From: Geminicoccaceae bacterium
GTDB taxonomy: Bacteria; Pseudomonadota; Alphaproteobacteria; Geminicoccales; Geminicoccaceae
Length of the DNA stretch: 64,000 bases
Direction: 5' to 3'
Assembly: GCA_025999455.1 (NCBI GenBank)
Contig: AP024683.1
Location: 503,501 to 567,500, forward strand
Position 1 is the stretch's first letter. Every line of letters begins with the position of its first letter. Below, one piece after another: positions 18,401 through 27,433 of the stretch. The position numbers and the translations under genes are program-made. The notes under the pieces were generated by a model. It worked only from the letters and a program-made list of their open reading frames with translations. It was not told where the DNA came from and did no database searches.

Positions 18401-20353
18401 GACATGTCGGGCGACGTGTTCGGCAACGGCATGTTGCTCTCCGACAAGATCCGTCTGGTCGCGGCTTTCGATCACCGCCACATCTTCCTCGACCCCGATC
18501 CCGACCCGGCGCGCAGCTTCGCCGAACGCAAACGCCTGTTCGGCCTGCCTCGCTCGTCGTGGGACGATTACGACCGGACCCTGCTGAGCCCCGGCGGCGG
18601 GGTCTGGCCACGAAGCGCGAAGAGCGTGCCGCTCGCGCCGGAAGCCCGTCGCGCGCTGGGCCTCGCCCCCGAGATCGAAGCCCTCACCCCCAACGAGCTC
18701 GTGAAGGCGATCCTCACAGCCCCTGTCGATCTCTTGTGGAACGGCGGAATCGGGACCTTCGTGAAGGCTCGATCCGAGAGCCACGCCGATGCCGCCGACC
18801 GCAGCAACGACGGGGTGCGCGTGGACGCCGAGGACCTGCGGTGCCGGGTCGTCGTCGAAGGCGGCAATCTCGGCTTGACCCAGCGGGCTCGGATCGCCTT
18901 CGCTCGCAAAGGCGGTCGGATCAACACCGATTTCATCGACAATTCGGCGGGTGTCGACTGCTCGGACCACGAGGTCAACATCAAGATCGTGCTGGGGCGC
19001 GCAGTCGCCGAAGGTGAATTGACGCTGCGCCAGCGCGACGATCTTCTCCGCTCCATGACGGAAGAAGTGGCCGAGCTCGTCCTGCGCGACAACGTGCTGC
19101 AGAATCTCGCGCTCAGCACGGCCGAGGCGATCGGTCCCGAGCTGCTCGACGCCGAGCAGCGGCTGATCCGCGAGCTGGAGCGGCAGGGTCGCTTGGATCG
19201 TGCCCTCGAACATCTGCCCGACGACGTGGAGCTCGCCCGTCGACGGGCGGCGGGAGAGGGCCTCACCCGGCCCGAGCGGGCGGTGCTCCTCGCCTACGCC
19301 AAGATGAGCCTCTACACGGACATCTTGGCGAGCGGCCTGCCGGATCGCGCCTATTTCGCGGCCGACCTCGCCAAATATTTCCCCCGGCCGCTGCGGCGGC
19401 GCTTCGCCGCGCACATCGCCACCCACCGGCTGCGTCGCGAGATCGTCGCCACGCGCCTCGCCAACAGCCTCGTCAACCGAGGTTTGCCCGTGTTCGTGAG
19501 CGATCTCCGGGCACTCACGGGCGCCGACCTCGAGAGCGTCGTCCTGGGCTATGTCGTGGCCCGGGACACGTTCGGGCTCGTCGGATTGACCGCCGAGCTC
19601 GAGCGGCTCGGGCCGCCGGTTCCGGCCGGCTTGCAGCTGCAGCTTCTGGTCGAAGTGCGCCGCGTGCTGTTCGAGGCGACCCGCTGGTTCCTCGCCAACA
19701 TGCCGCGCCCGCTCGTCGTACGAGAGATCGTCGCAGCCTATCGACCCCTCGTCGAGACGGTCGCTGCCCACCTCGAGACCGTGCTGCCGAGCGTGCCGGC
19801 CGCCCGGTTCGCCGCCCGCGTCCAGGATCTCCGCGCGCAGGGGCTGGAACCCGGCCTCGCCCGCCGCACAGCCGCCCTCCCGTTCCTCGCGATGGCCGGG
19901 GACGCGGCGATGCTCGCGCTCGACCCGACGGTGGCCACCACCGAAGGCGCGCCGGACCCCCTGAGGGCCGCCCGGCTGCTCGCCGCAATCGACGCTGCCC
20001 TCGAGCTCGACGAGCTCCGCACGCGAATCGCCGCCGTACCGGCGCGCTCGGCCTGGGATCGGATGGCGATCGCCGGCCTCGACGACCGGATCGGTACCGA
20101 GCTGCGGCGGCTCGCCGTCGCCGCCCTCCGAGAAGGTCTGCGGGCCGACGGCGCGGCGAGCGCCGAGAGCGAGGTCGCGCGCTTCCTCGCCGATCGTGTC
20201 GTCGGGGTGGATCGTTGGCGGACCCTCGTCGGCGAACTGCGCGCCGCCCCCGAGCCGGATCTCGCGATGGGCGTCGTCGCGGTGCGCACTCTGGGCGAGC
20301 TCGTCCCGCTCGGCACCGCCCCACCGCCCGCCCGATCCGTGACCGCCGAGTGA
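15449..20353 (+). CDS. gdhB: NAD-specific glutamate dehydrogenase, large (180 kDa) type
   Basis: The 1634-residue enzyme oxidises glutamate to 2-oxoglutarate and ammonium with NAD, feeding carbon from amino acids into the TCA cycle. The N-terminal third has ACT-like regulatory folds (VVEIVNDDMPFLVDSVGMEL). The catalytic core near the middle contains GGKVARGGIRWSDRREDFR, a lysine-rich motif, and KNAVIVPVGAKGGF. A Rossmann region with CVGIGDMSGDVFGNGM follows, and a long C-terminal helical domain ends the protein. The length is normal for the family. The ATG at 15449 has GGAGG nearby. It stands alone, divergent from the sugar ABC operon. Confidence 0.95.
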   Translation: MPAIVEQRAVELVATVLRTIAERVDPSERELARAFASRWLEGVPPADLVVLDPLDLYGAVLAHLRFGMRRTPGSASVRVYNPAIEQHGWQSTHTVVEIVNDDMPFLVDSVGMELARHGLAVHLTVHPVLPVRRDSSGLLLAVPETREAGTAVESFIHVEVDRLSDAGRLATLEADLLRVLGDVRAAVRDWQAMRALLERSAEECRPSPEAVPADDLEEIRAFVRWLAADHLVLLGAASYRLVREADGPQLLREAESALGILGRHREAARSASFAALPAPLREAAMAPADPLTLTKANSRSTVHRPAWLDFVGVKRYAADGSVVGEHRFLGLYTSAAYARSPLEIPLLRRKVAAVMQRAALPPGGHAAKALAHILETFPRDELIQMDTDQLYTTAVEILHLQDRARVRMFVRPDRFGRFVSCLLFVPREQYNTALRERIQRLLESELGGGESEFQALVSEARLARILLTIRTSAGLPADLDPARLERLVAEAAQSWTDLLGQALLREFGEEEGNRLFRHYGSGFPAGYRESVPPRAAVPDVRAVDRLARGEIGPLAIRLYRRIEDRDLVRVKVIRPDGPLPLAQALPILEGLGLEVLSEEPALLTDSDGRVFAIHDFAARPLVPGEVDPDRVRSVFERAFLDVYTGRVENDRFNRLVLARGLEAREVAILRTYCKYWLQLGVPFSQSYIETVVTTNVEAAALLVALFRARFDPTARDRAAECARLEAALAACIDRAGSLDEDRILRAFFEMIRATTRTNWFQRDAATGGPKGHIAIKLDPARVPNVPRPRPAFEIFVYAPWVEGVHLRGGKVARGGIRWSDRREDFRTEILGLMKAQMVKNAVIVPVGAKGGFVLKRPQGAEPRAQLEDGIHAYRTFLRGLLDLTDNRVGETIVPPPDLVRHDDDDPYLVVAADKGTATFSDIANAVAREYGFWLDDAFASGGSAGYDHKAMGITARGAWESVRRHFRELGLDPDRDPFTCVGIGDMSGDVFGNGMLLSDKIRLVAAFDHRHIFLDPDPDPARSFAERKRLFGLPRSSWDDYDRTLLSPGGGVWPRSAKSVPLAPEARRALGLAPEIEALTPNELVKAILTAPVDLLWNGGIGTFVKARSESHADAADRSNDGVRVDAEDLRCRVVVEGGNLGLTQRARIAFARKGGRINTDFIDNSAGVDCSDHEVNIKIVLGRAVAEGELTLRQRDDLLRSMTEEVAELVLRDNVLQNLALSTAEAIGPELLDAEQRLIRELERQGRLDRALEHLPDDVELARRRAAGEGLTRPERAVLLAYAKMSLYTDILASGLPDRAYFAADLAKYFPRPLRRRFAAHIATHRLRREIVATRLANSLVNRGLPVFVSDLRALTGADLESVVLGYVVARDTFGLVGLTAELERLGPPVPAGLQLQLLVEVRRVLFEATRWFLANMPRPLVVREIVAAYRPLVETVAAHLETVLPSVPAARFAARVQDLRAQGLEPGLARRTAALPFLAMAGDAAMLALDPTVATTEGAPDPLRAARLLAAIDAALELDELRTRIAAVPARSAWDRMAIAGLDDRIGTELRRLAVAALREGLRADGAASAESEVARFLADRVVGVDRWRTLVGELRAAPEPDLAMGVVAVRTLGELVPLGTAPPPARSVTAE

Positions 20354-20506
20354 CATCTCGGTGCTTGCGGAGGCCGATCCCGGGCGATATCCACGCGCAA
20401 CGCTCGCGGTTGCCCGTTCCGGGTGGATCGAGGGAGCGGATCGTGGGGCCCGCCTCGGCGTGTCGTGCGCGACGCCGGCGAGCCCGTGCCCGTCGGGAAC
20501 CACACC

Positions 20507-21085
20507 ATGCACCAGGCCGATACGGTCAAGGAGAGCGAGCTCTTCTTCCGTCATTGGTTGCGCTCGCCGCGCTCGATGGGCTCGATCAAGCCGTCCTCGC
20601 CGGCCCTCGCCCGGGCGATCGCCGATGCCGTGGTTTGGCAGCCGGGGCGTTGGGTCGTCGAACTGGGTGGAGGCACGGGTGCCATCACCCAGGGCCTCAT
20701 CGAGCGCGGCATCCCACGCGATCGGATCGTCGTCGTCGAGCTCGACCCCGAGCTCGCGGCGTTCCTCGGCCGGCGTCTCCCTGGCTGCGTCGTCGTTCCG
20801 GGTGACGCGACCCGCCTCGATGCGATCCTCGCCGATCTCGGCATCGACGACGTCGCGACCGTCGTCTCGGGTCTGCCGATGGTCCGTATGCCGTTCGCCT
20901 TCCAGAAGGCGATCGTCGACCAGGGCCTCGCGGCTCTCCGCGAACCCGGGACCATGCTCCAGTACAGCTACTCGCCCGTGCCCCCGGTACCGGCCCGTCG
21001 ACTCGGCATCCGCGCCGAACTCGTGCGCTACGTGCTGCGCAACCTGCCGCCCGCGACCGTTTGGCGTTACCGCCGCATCGCCTGA
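20507..21085 (+). CDS. pmtA: Phospholipid N-methyltransferase, PmtA family
   Basis: The 192-residue protein has a class I SAM-binding fold with motif I as ELGGGTG (residues 52-58). It also has VVVELDPELAAFL, and SGLPMVRMPFAFQKAIVD where the rRNA-adenine-methylase-like family has its catalytic loop. Family members of the Rhodobacter type methylate phosphatidylethanolamine stepwise to phosphatidylcholine at the inner membrane. MHQADTVKESELFFRHWLRSP at the start is typical of the group. GTG codons upstream (for example 20486) are alternative starts. It follows the glutamate dehydrogenase by about 150 bases. Confidence 0.85.
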   Translation: MHQADTVKESELFFRHWLRSPRSMGSIKPSSPALARAIADAVVWQPGRWVVELGGGTGAITQGLIERGIPRDRIVVVELDPELAAFLGRRLPGCVVVPGDATRLDAILADLGIDDVATVVSGLPMVRMPFAFQKAIVDQGLAALREPGTMLQYSYSPVPPVPARRLGIRAELVRYVLRNLPPATVWRYRRIA

Positions 21086-21316
21086 GCCGTCGCCCCTTCC
21101 GGCACCCCGGCTGCGACGCCCCGTTCGGCTGCTTCCTTCGCAACCCTGCTATGCGCCTGTCGCGTCGGCTGGTATAGCCCCGAGCGGATCGCGTTGCCGG
21201 CAATCGGCAGCGGGACGGGAGGCCGGCAGTTGGGTGCACACCGAACCTCCAACCGGGTCGTCGCGCTCGGCGAAGGTCGGACACCTTCGTCCTCTCCGGG
21301 GACGGAGGGCCAGCCG

Positions 21317-23230
21317 ATGACCGATCCGAGGCTCGATACCTTGCCGAAACTCCTTCTCCACAACGCCGCCCGTTGGCCGGACCGGCCAGCGATGCGCGAG
21401 AAGGAGTTCGGGATCTGGAACGTCTACACCTGGGCCGACTATCGCGACCGGGTCCGCGAGATCGCCCTCGGCCTCGCCGCCCTCGGCGTTCGTCGCGGCG
21501 AGGTGGTGGCCCTGCTCGGGCGCAACCGACCGAACTGGGTGTGGGGCGAGCTCGCCGCGCACGCGCTCGGTTGCATGAGTCTCGGCATCTACGAAGACGT
21601 GCTTCCCGTCGAAGCGGGCTACCTCGTCGGTTACGCCGAGGCCGCAGTGATCTTCTGCGAAGACGAGGAGCAGGTCGACAAGATCCTCCAGCTCGGCACG
21701 GCCGCTTCGAGCCTCCGCTGGATCGTGTACCACGACGATCGCGGGATGCGGAAATACGGCGACCCGCGCCTCGTCTCCTGGGCCGAGCTCGTGCGCCGCG
21801 GGAAGGAGCTCGACCGCGCCGAGCGCGACCGGTTCGAGCGCGAGGTCGCAGCCGGTCGGGGATCCGACGTGGCGATCCTCTGCACGACCTCCGGCACGAC
21901 CTCGAACCCCAAGCTCGCGATGCTCCAGCACGAGCCCTTCCTGCGCCACATCCGCGCCTATCTCGAGGTCGATCCGCGCGGCCCCGACGACGAGTACGTG
22001 TCGATCCTGCCCCTGCCCTGGATCATGGAGCAGGTCTACACCGTGGCGATGCCGCTTTTGTGCGGGATCCGCGCGAACTTTCCCGAGAGCGCCGAAACCG
22101 CGATGCGCGATCTTCGCGAGATCGGGCCGACCCATCTCTTGCTCGCGCCGCGGGTGTGGGAGCAGACGGCGGCCGACATCCGCGCCCGGATCCTCGATGC
22201 CGGACCGCTCACGCGGAGGTTGTTCGATTGGGCCGTGCGCGTCGGCACGGCGGCGGTCGAGCGAGGTGACCGCGATCGTTTGGCCGACCTCCTCGTCTTC
22301 GGCGCCCTCCGCGACCGGCTGGGCTTCGCCCGCGTCAAGTCGGCCGCAACGGGCGGTGCCGCGCTCGGACCGGACACCTTCAAGTTTTTCCTCGCGATGG
22401 GCGTGCCGCTCCGCCAGCTCTACGGGCAAACCGAGCTTTCCGGCGCCTACACGCTCCAGGTCCACGACGAGCTCGACACCGACAGCTCGGGCGTGCCGTT
22501 TCCCGACACCGAAGTCCGCATCGAGGACCCCGACGAGAACGGTGTCGGCGAGATCGTCACGCGCCACGCCGGCATGTTCAAGGGTTATTTCAAGAACGAG
22601 GAGGCGACGCGCGAGGCCTTGACCCCGGACGGGTGGATGCGCACCGGCGACGCGGGTTACTTCGACGCGAAGGGACGGCTCGTCGTGATCGACCGGGTCA
22701 AGGACATCGCCCGCACCTCGACCGGGATCCGCTTCAGCCCCCAATTCATCGAAAACAAGCTCAAGTTTTCGCCTTACATCGGCGAGGCGGTGGTCCTGGG
22801 CAATCGACGACCGTTCGTCACGGCGATCTTGTGCATCCGCTACTCGATGGTCTCGAAGTGGGCGGAAAGCCGACGGATCGGCTTCACGACCTACCAGAAC
22901 TTGGCGGCGAATCGACAAGTCGTGGACCTGCTCGCGAGCGAGGTCGAGAAGGTCAACGCGAGCTTGCCCGAAGGGCAGCGCATCCGCCGCTTCGTCGTCC
23001 TCTACAAGGAGCTCGATCCCGACGACGGTGAGGTGACCCGCACCCGCAAGGTGCGGCGATCGGTGATCGACGAGCGCTACGCGGCGATCATCGAGGCGAT
23101 GTACGCCGGCAGGGATCGGGTGCACGTCGACACCGTCGTGACGTTCGAAGACGGGCGCACGGGCCGGATCGAAGCCGATCTCGAGATCCGCGACACGAGC
23201 GCGCGAACCACCTTCGCGCAGGCTGCGTGA
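21317..23230 (+). CDS. AMP-binding acyl-CoA synthetase (long-chain type)
   Basis: The 637-residue adenylate-forming enzyme activates a carboxylic acid to its CoA thioester via an acyl-AMP. The phosphate loop reads TTSGTTSNPKL, a variant of the usual TSGTTGxPK. Other landmarks are YGQTELSGAYT, the hinge segment WMRTGDAGYFDAKGRLVVIDRVKD, and TRTRKVRR near the C-terminal catalytic lysine region. The ATG has GGAGGGC upstream. It overlaps the LivG-type ATPase start by one base and heads the transporter operon. Such ligases commonly sit in liv-type clusters, suggesting activation of the imported acid; the substrate is not determinable. Confidence 0.92.
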   Translation: MTDPRLDTLPKLLLHNAARWPDRPAMREKEFGIWNVYTWADYRDRVREIALGLAALGVRRGEVVALLGRNRPNWVWGELAAHALGCMSLGIYEDVLPVEAGYLVGYAEAAVIFCEDEEQVDKILQLGTAASSLRWIVYHDDRGMRKYGDPRLVSWAELVRRGKELDRAERDRFEREVAAGRGSDVAILCTTSGTTSNPKLAMLQHEPFLRHIRAYLEVDPRGPDDEYVSILPLPWIMEQVYTVAMPLLCGIRANFPESAETAMRDLREIGPTHLLLAPRVWEQTAADIRARILDAGPLTRRLFDWAVRVGTAAVERGDRDRLADLLVFGALRDRLGFARVKSAATGGAALGPDTFKFFLAMGVPLRQLYGQTELSGAYTLQVHDELDTDSSGVPFPDTEVRIEDPDENGVGEIVTRHAGMFKGYFKNEEATREALTPDGWMRTGDAGYFDAKGRLVVIDRVKDIARTSTGIRFSPQFIENKLKFSPYIGEAVVLGNRRPFVTAILCIRYSMVSKWAESRRIGFTTYQNLAANRQVVDLLASEVEKVNASLPEGQRIRRFVVLYKELDPDDGEVTRTRKVRRSVIDERYAAIIEAMYAGRDRVHVDTVVTFEDGRTGRIEADLEIRDTSARTTFAQAA

Positions 23231-24063
23231 TGCTCGCCACCGCGCCGCCTCGACCCGCACCGCCCGCGACCCCGCAGCGTCGGCGCGCGATCGGCGAGGT
23301 CCTGCTCGCGGTCGAGAACATCTCGCTCCGTTTCGGCGGGGTCCGCGCGCTCACCGACGTGTCGTTCGACATCCGCAAAGGCGAGATCCGCGCCATCATC
23401 GGCCCGAACGGCGCGGGCAAATCGTCGATGCTCAACGTCATCAACGGTTTCTACCACCCGCAAGAGGGGCGGATCGTTTGGAAAGGACGGGTGCTGCCGC
23501 GGATGCGTCCGCACGAGGCGGCCGCCGGCGGGATCGCCCGGACCTTCCAGAACATCGCGCTCTTCAAGGGCATGAGCACGCTCGACAACATCATGACCGG
23601 CCGCATCCTCAAGATGCGCGCGTCGTTCATCGAACAGGCGCTCTGGATCGGCCGTGGCCGCAGCGAAGAATTGCGCGAACGGGCCTTCGTCGAGCGGCTG
23701 CTCGACTTCCTCGAGATCACGCACATCCGCCACACGCCGGTCGGCAAACTCCCCTACGGCCTGCAAAAACGGGTCGAGCTCGCGCGCGCGCTCGCCATGG
23801 AGCCCGAATTGCTCCTCCTCGACGAGCCGATGGCCGGCATGAATCTCGAAGAAAAAGAGGACATGTGCCGCTTCATCCTCGACGTGAACGAAGAGTTCGG
23901 CACCACCGTGGCGCTCATCGAGCACGACATGAGCGTGGTGATGGACATCTCCGATCGGGTCGTCGTCCTCGACTACGGTAAGCTCTTGGCCGACGGCACG
24001 CCCGATCAAGTTCGGAACGACCCAGCGGTGATCGCAGCCTATCTCGGTGTCGCCCATGGCTGA
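23230..24063 (+). CDS. livG: Branched-chain amino acid-type ABC transporter ATPase, LivG family
   Basis: This is a 277-residue cytoplasmic ATPase. Walker A is GPNGAGKS, the signature loop reads LPYGLQKRVELARAL (a variant of LSYGQQR), and Walker B is LLLLDEPMAGMN. The LivG-specific C-terminal end DPAVIAAYLGVAHG is present. It pairs with LivF to energise the LivH/LivM channel. Its ATG overlaps the preceding TGA, and its end overlaps the livH start by eight bases, so the operon is tightly coupled. Confidence 0.95.
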   Translation: MLATAPPRPAPPATPQRRRAIGEVLLAVENISLRFGGVRALTDVSFDIRKGEIRAIIGPNGAGKSSMLNVINGFYHPQEGRIVWKGRVLPRMRPHEAAAGGIARTFQNIALFKGMSTLDNIMTGRILKMRASFIEQALWIGRGRSEELRERAFVERLLDFLEITHIRHTPVGKLPYGLQKRVELARALAMEPELLLLDEPMAGMNLEEKEDMCRFILDVNEEFGTTVALIEHDMSVVMDISDRVVVLDYGKLLADGTPDQVRNDPAVIAAYLGVAHG

Positions 24064-24961
24064 GCTCGGCCCGGTCCTCGAGGTCCTCTTGGGCGGGTTG
24101 ATGAGCGGGGTGCTCTACGCGCTCGTCGCACTCGGCTTCGTCTTGATCTTCAAAGCCTCGGGCGTGTTCAACTTCGCCCAGGGTGCGATGGTCCTGTTCG
24201 CAGCGCTCTCGCTCGTCCGCCTCGCCGAATGGCTGCCCTTCCCGATCGCCTTCCTCGTGACGATCATCATCATGATCGCCGTCGCGTGGGCGATCGAGCG
24301 GCTCGTGCTGCGACCGCTCGTGGGGCAACACGGTCTCATCCTTTTCATGGCGACGATCGGCGTCACCTTCTTCCTGGACGGGTTCGGGCAGACGATCTGG
24401 GGGTCGAACGTCTATCAGCTCGACCTCGGTATCCCGGCCTCGCCCTGGTTCCTGCTCGAGAGCGTGTTCCCCGGCGGCCTCCTCGTCAGTCCGATCGACG
24501 TGTTCGCGGCGGTGATCGCCGGCGCGCTCGTGATCGCGCTCTCGATCTTCTTCCACAGCACGAAGATCGGCCGGGCCCTGCGCGCCGTCGCGGACGATCA
24601 CCAGGCTGCCCAGTCGGTCGGCATCCCCTTGAACCGAATCTGGCTGATCGTCTGGTCGACCGCCGGCATCGTGGCTCTCGTGGCCGGTATGGCTTGGGGC
24701 TCCAAACTCGGCGTCCAGTTCTCGCTCTCCCTCGTGGCGCTGAAAGCCCTCCCGGTCTTGATCCTGGGTGGCCTCACCTCGATCCCGGGCGCGATCGTCG
24801 GCGGCCTCGTGGTCGGCGCCGGGGAGAAGCTGGCCGAGTTCTACATCGGCCCAGCGATCGGCGGCGGGATCGAGTATTGGTTCGCCTACGTCCTCGCGCT
24901 CGCCGTCCTCCTCGTCCGGCCACAAGGCCTGTTCGGCGAAAAGATCATCGAGCGGGTGTGA
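24056..24961 (+). CDS. livH: Branched-chain amino acid-type ABC transporter permease, LivH family
   Basis: The 301-residue inner-membrane permease has the LivH opening (LLGGLMSGVLYALVALGFVLIFKASGVFNFAQG), with the FAQG motif conserved. Several further helices follow, and a cytoplasmic loop carries GRALRAVADDHQAAQSVGIPLNRI. ILGGLTSIPGAIVGGLVVGAGEKL is the typical C-terminal motif. The ATG at 24056 is preferred to a GTG at 24047. It partners LivM in the same operon. Confidence 0.95.
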   Translation: MAELGPVLEVLLGGLMSGVLYALVALGFVLIFKASGVFNFAQGAMVLFAALSLVRLAEWLPFPIAFLVTIIIMIAVAWAIERLVLRPLVGQHGLILFMATIGVTFFLDGFGQTIWGSNVYQLDLGIPASPWFLLESVFPGGLLVSPIDVFAAVIAGALVIALSIFFHSTKIGRALRAVADDHQAAQSVGIPLNRIWLIVWSTAGIVALVAGMAWGSKLGVQFSLSLVALKALPVLILGGLTSIPGAIVGGLVVGAGEKLAEFYIGPAIGGGIEYWFAYVLALAVLLVRPQGLFGEKIIERV

Positions 24962-24965
24962 TGCC

Positions 24966-26030
24966 GTGATCTATCGCGAGACCGGTCAGTTCCGTACCTC
25001 CTACGCCGAAGATCAGGCCATCTTCCGCCTCCGGCAGGACAAGATCGGCATCGCGGTCATCCTGGCGATCGCCTGGGTCGGGATCCCGCTCCTGGCCGAC
25101 GAGTACCTCTTGCGGGCGATCCTGATCCCGTTTTTGATCCTCTCGGTCGGCGCGATCGGCCTCAACCTCCTTCTCGGCTATTGCGGGCAGATCTCGCTCG
25201 GGACCGGCGCCTTCATGGCGATCGGCGCCTACGCCGCCTACAACTTGGCGCTGCGCGTGCCCGCGCTGCCGCTTCTCCTCGACTTCTTCTTGGCGGGACT
25301 GATCGCCGCGGCGGTGGGCGTTCTCTTCGGCTTGCCCTCGCTCCGCATCAAAGGGCTCTATCTCGCGGTGGCCACCCTCGCCGCGCAGTTCTTCGCGGAC
25401 TGGGCGTTCTTGCGGGTACCGTGGTTCACGAATTACACCCCGTCGGGCTCGGTCACCGCCCCGGCACTCGATTTCTTCGGCTGGGTCGTCGACACGCCGC
25501 TCGAAAAATATTGGCTCTGTCTCGCCTTCGCTTGCCTCACCGCAATCCTCGCCAAGAACCTCGTGCGCTCGCGGATCGGCCGGTCCTGGATGGCGATCCG
25601 CGACATGGACATCGCCGCCGAAATCATTGGCATCCGGCCGATGACGGCCAAACTCTCGGCATTCGCCGTGTCGAGCTTCGTGGCCGGTGGGGCAGGAGTC
25701 CTGTGGGCCTTCGTCCATCTCGGTTCCTGGGAGCCCTTGGCGTTCTCGATCGACATGAGCTTTCGGCTCTTGTTCATGGTGATCATCGGCGGGATGGGCT
25801 CGATCCTCGGCTCCTTCTTGGGCGCGGCGTTCATCACCGTGCTGCCGATTTTTCTCAACCAGGCGCCGGCTCTGGTCGGGATCCAACTTTCGACGGCCAT
25901 GGTCAGCCATCTCGAGTTCATGATCTTCGGCGCGCTGATCGTCCTCTTCTTGATCTGGGAGCCACACGGGCTTGCCCGGCTCTGGCAGATCGGCAAGGAG
26001 AAGATGAGGCTCTGGCCGTTTCCGTACTGA
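24966..26030 (+). CDS. livM: Branched-chain amino acid-type ABC transporter permease, LivM family
   Basis: The 354-residue permease has about eight to ten helices. LLLGYCGQISLGTGAFMAIGAYAAYNL is the classical LivM motif. GLPSLRIKGLYLAVATLAAQF and the cytoplasmic loop WMAIRDMDIAAEIIGIRPMTAKLSAF follow. GGMGSILGSFLGAAFI closes the domain. It starts with GTG at 24966, four bases after the livH stop; an ATG at 24961 runs straight into a stop. It forms the channel with LivH. Confidence 0.94.
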   Translation: MIYRETGQFRTSYAEDQAIFRLRQDKIGIAVILAIAWVGIPLLADEYLLRAILIPFLILSVGAIGLNLLLGYCGQISLGTGAFMAIGAYAAYNLALRVPALPLLLDFFLAGLIAAAVGVLFGLPSLRIKGLYLAVATLAAQFFADWAFLRVPWFTNYTPSGSVTAPALDFFGWVVDTPLEKYWLCLAFACLTAILAKNLVRSRIGRSWMAIRDMDIAAEIIGIRPMTAKLSAFAVSSFVAGGAGVLWAFVHLGSWEPLAFSIDMSFRLLFMVIIGGMGSILGSFLGAAFITVLPIFLNQAPALVGIQLSTAMVSHLEFMIFGALIVLFLIWEPHGLARLWQIGKEKMRLWPFPY

Positions 26031-26070
26031 ACGATCGACCCTCCGGGTCGTGTGCAAGGGAGGTCTTCCG

Positions 26071-27375
26071 ATGAGGTTCCAACTTCGCGCGTCGATCCTC
26101 GCGGGCGGTGCGGCGATCGCGCTCCTTTCGGCCCAGCCGCCGGCCGTGGCCGAGTCGATCTTCTACCCGCACCTCGTCTACCGGTCGGGCGCCTACGCGC
26201 CGAACGGCATCCCCTTCGCCAACGGCGTCGCCGACTACGTCGCGATGATCAACGCCCGCGACGGGGGCGTCGGCGGTGTGAAGATCGAGCTCGAAGAGTG
26301 CGAGACCGGCTACGCGACCGACCGTGGTGTCGAGTGCTACGAGCGACTGAAGACCAAGGGCCCCGGTGCCATCGCCTTTTCGCCGCTCTCCACCGGCATC
26401 ACCTTCGCGCTCACCGAGAAGGTCCCGATCGACAAGATCCCGCTCCAGACGATGGGCTACGGCCGGTCCGAGTCGGCCGACGGGCGCGTGTTCCAATGGA
26501 ATTTCCCGCTCTTGGGCACCTATTGGAGCGCCGCCGACATCCTCATTCAACACGTGGCCAAGGTCTCGGGCGGTCTCAAAGGAAAGAAGATCACGCTCGT
26601 CTACCACGACAGCCCCTATGGTAAGGAACCGATCCCGGTTCTCCAGGACCACGCCCAGAAGCACGGCTACATCTTCGAGGCGATCCCGGTGACGCATCCC
26701 GGGGTCGAGCAGAAGGCCGCTTGGCTCAAGATCCGCCAGACCCGGCCCGACTTCGTGTTCCTCTGGGGTTGGGGTGTGATGAACTCGACCGCCATCAAGG
26801 AGGCGGTCGCGGTCGGCTACCCGCGCAACCAGATGTACGGCGTCTGGTGGGCGGCGGCCGAGCCCGACGTGCGCCCCGCGGGCGAGGATGCGAAAGGCTA
26901 TCAGGGCCTGGCGCTGCATCCCGCCGGCGCCGATTACCCCGTGCACAAAGACATTCTCAAATATGTCTACGATGCCGGCAAAGGGGCGGGGAAGCGCGAA
27001 GAGGTCGGGGAGGTTCTGTACAATCGCGGCGTGATCGACGCGATGCTGAAGCTCGAGGCGGTCCGCACCGCCCAGAAGCTCACGGGCAAGAAGGTGGTGA
27101 ACGGCGCCGACGTCCGGCTCGGCTACGAGAACCTCGAGCTCACGGCCGAACGGATCAAGGAGCTCGGCTTCGAAGGTCTCGTGACACCCTTGAAGGTCTC
27201 CTGCCGCGATCACGAGGGTGCCCGCAAGGCGCGGATCCATCAGTGGGACGGGCAGAAGTGGGTGTTCGTCTCCGATTGGATCGAAGCCGACACGAGCTAT
27301 CTGCGGCCCAAGGTGGAAGCCGCCGCGGCAGCCTACGCCAAGGAAAAGAACATCACACCCGCGACCTGCCCTTGA
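26071..27375 (+). CDS. Liv-type ABC transporter substrate-binding protein
   Basis: The 434-residue periplasmic protein has a Sec signal (MRFQLRASILAGGAAIALLS, cleavage probably after AVA). It belongs to the Peripla_BP_6 (leucine/aromatic acid binding) family. IPFANGVADYVAMINARDGGVGG and the later GKKITLVYHDSPYGKEPIPVL are typical. The ATG has AAGGGAGG about nine bases upstream. Its position inside a cluster with two CoA ligases suggests a carboxylic acid or aromatic acid ligand rather than simply leucine, but this is inference. Confidence 0.93.
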   Translation: MRFQLRASILAGGAAIALLSAQPPAVAESIFYPHLVYRSGAYAPNGIPFANGVADYVAMINARDGGVGGVKIELEECETGYATDRGVECYERLKTKGPGAIAFSPLSTGITFALTEKVPIDKIPLQTMGYGRSESADGRVFQWNFPLLGTYWSAADILIQHVAKVSGGLKGKKITLVYHDSPYGKEPIPVLQDHAQKHGYIFEAIPVTHPGVEQKAAWLKIRQTRPDFVFLWGWGVMNSTAIKEAVAVGYPRNQMYGVWWAAAEPDVRPAGEDAKGYQGLALHPAGADYPVHKDILKYVYDAGKGAGKREEVGEVLYNRGVIDAMLKLEAVRTAQKLTGKKVVNGADVRLGYENLELTAERIKELGFEGLVTPLKVSCRDHEGARKARIHQWDGQKWVFVSDWIEADTSYLRPKVEAAAAAYAKEKNITPATCP

Positions 27376-27385
27376 CCCCTCGCAC

Positions 27386-27412
27386 GGCCGGAGCGGGGTC
27401 CCCGCTCCGGCC
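27386..27412 (+). terminator. Strong intercistronic hairpin between binding-protein gene and livF
   Basis: GGCCGGAGCGG at 27386-27396 pairs with CCGCTCCGGCC at 27402-27412 around a five-base loop. No T-tract follows, so full termination is unlikely. In binding-protein operons, such hairpins often protect the upstream message or lower downstream expression, giving excess binding protein over ATPase. Confidence 0.55.
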
Positions 27413-27433
27413 GGCTCCGCACGGAAAGCGCTC

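Noticed and set aside
17183-20554. A 1,123-codon open frame on the minus strand
   Set aside because: It lies entirely antisense to the well-supported NAD-glutamate dehydrogenase and its translation has no domain motifs. Long antisense frames are expected in DNA this rich in G and C.
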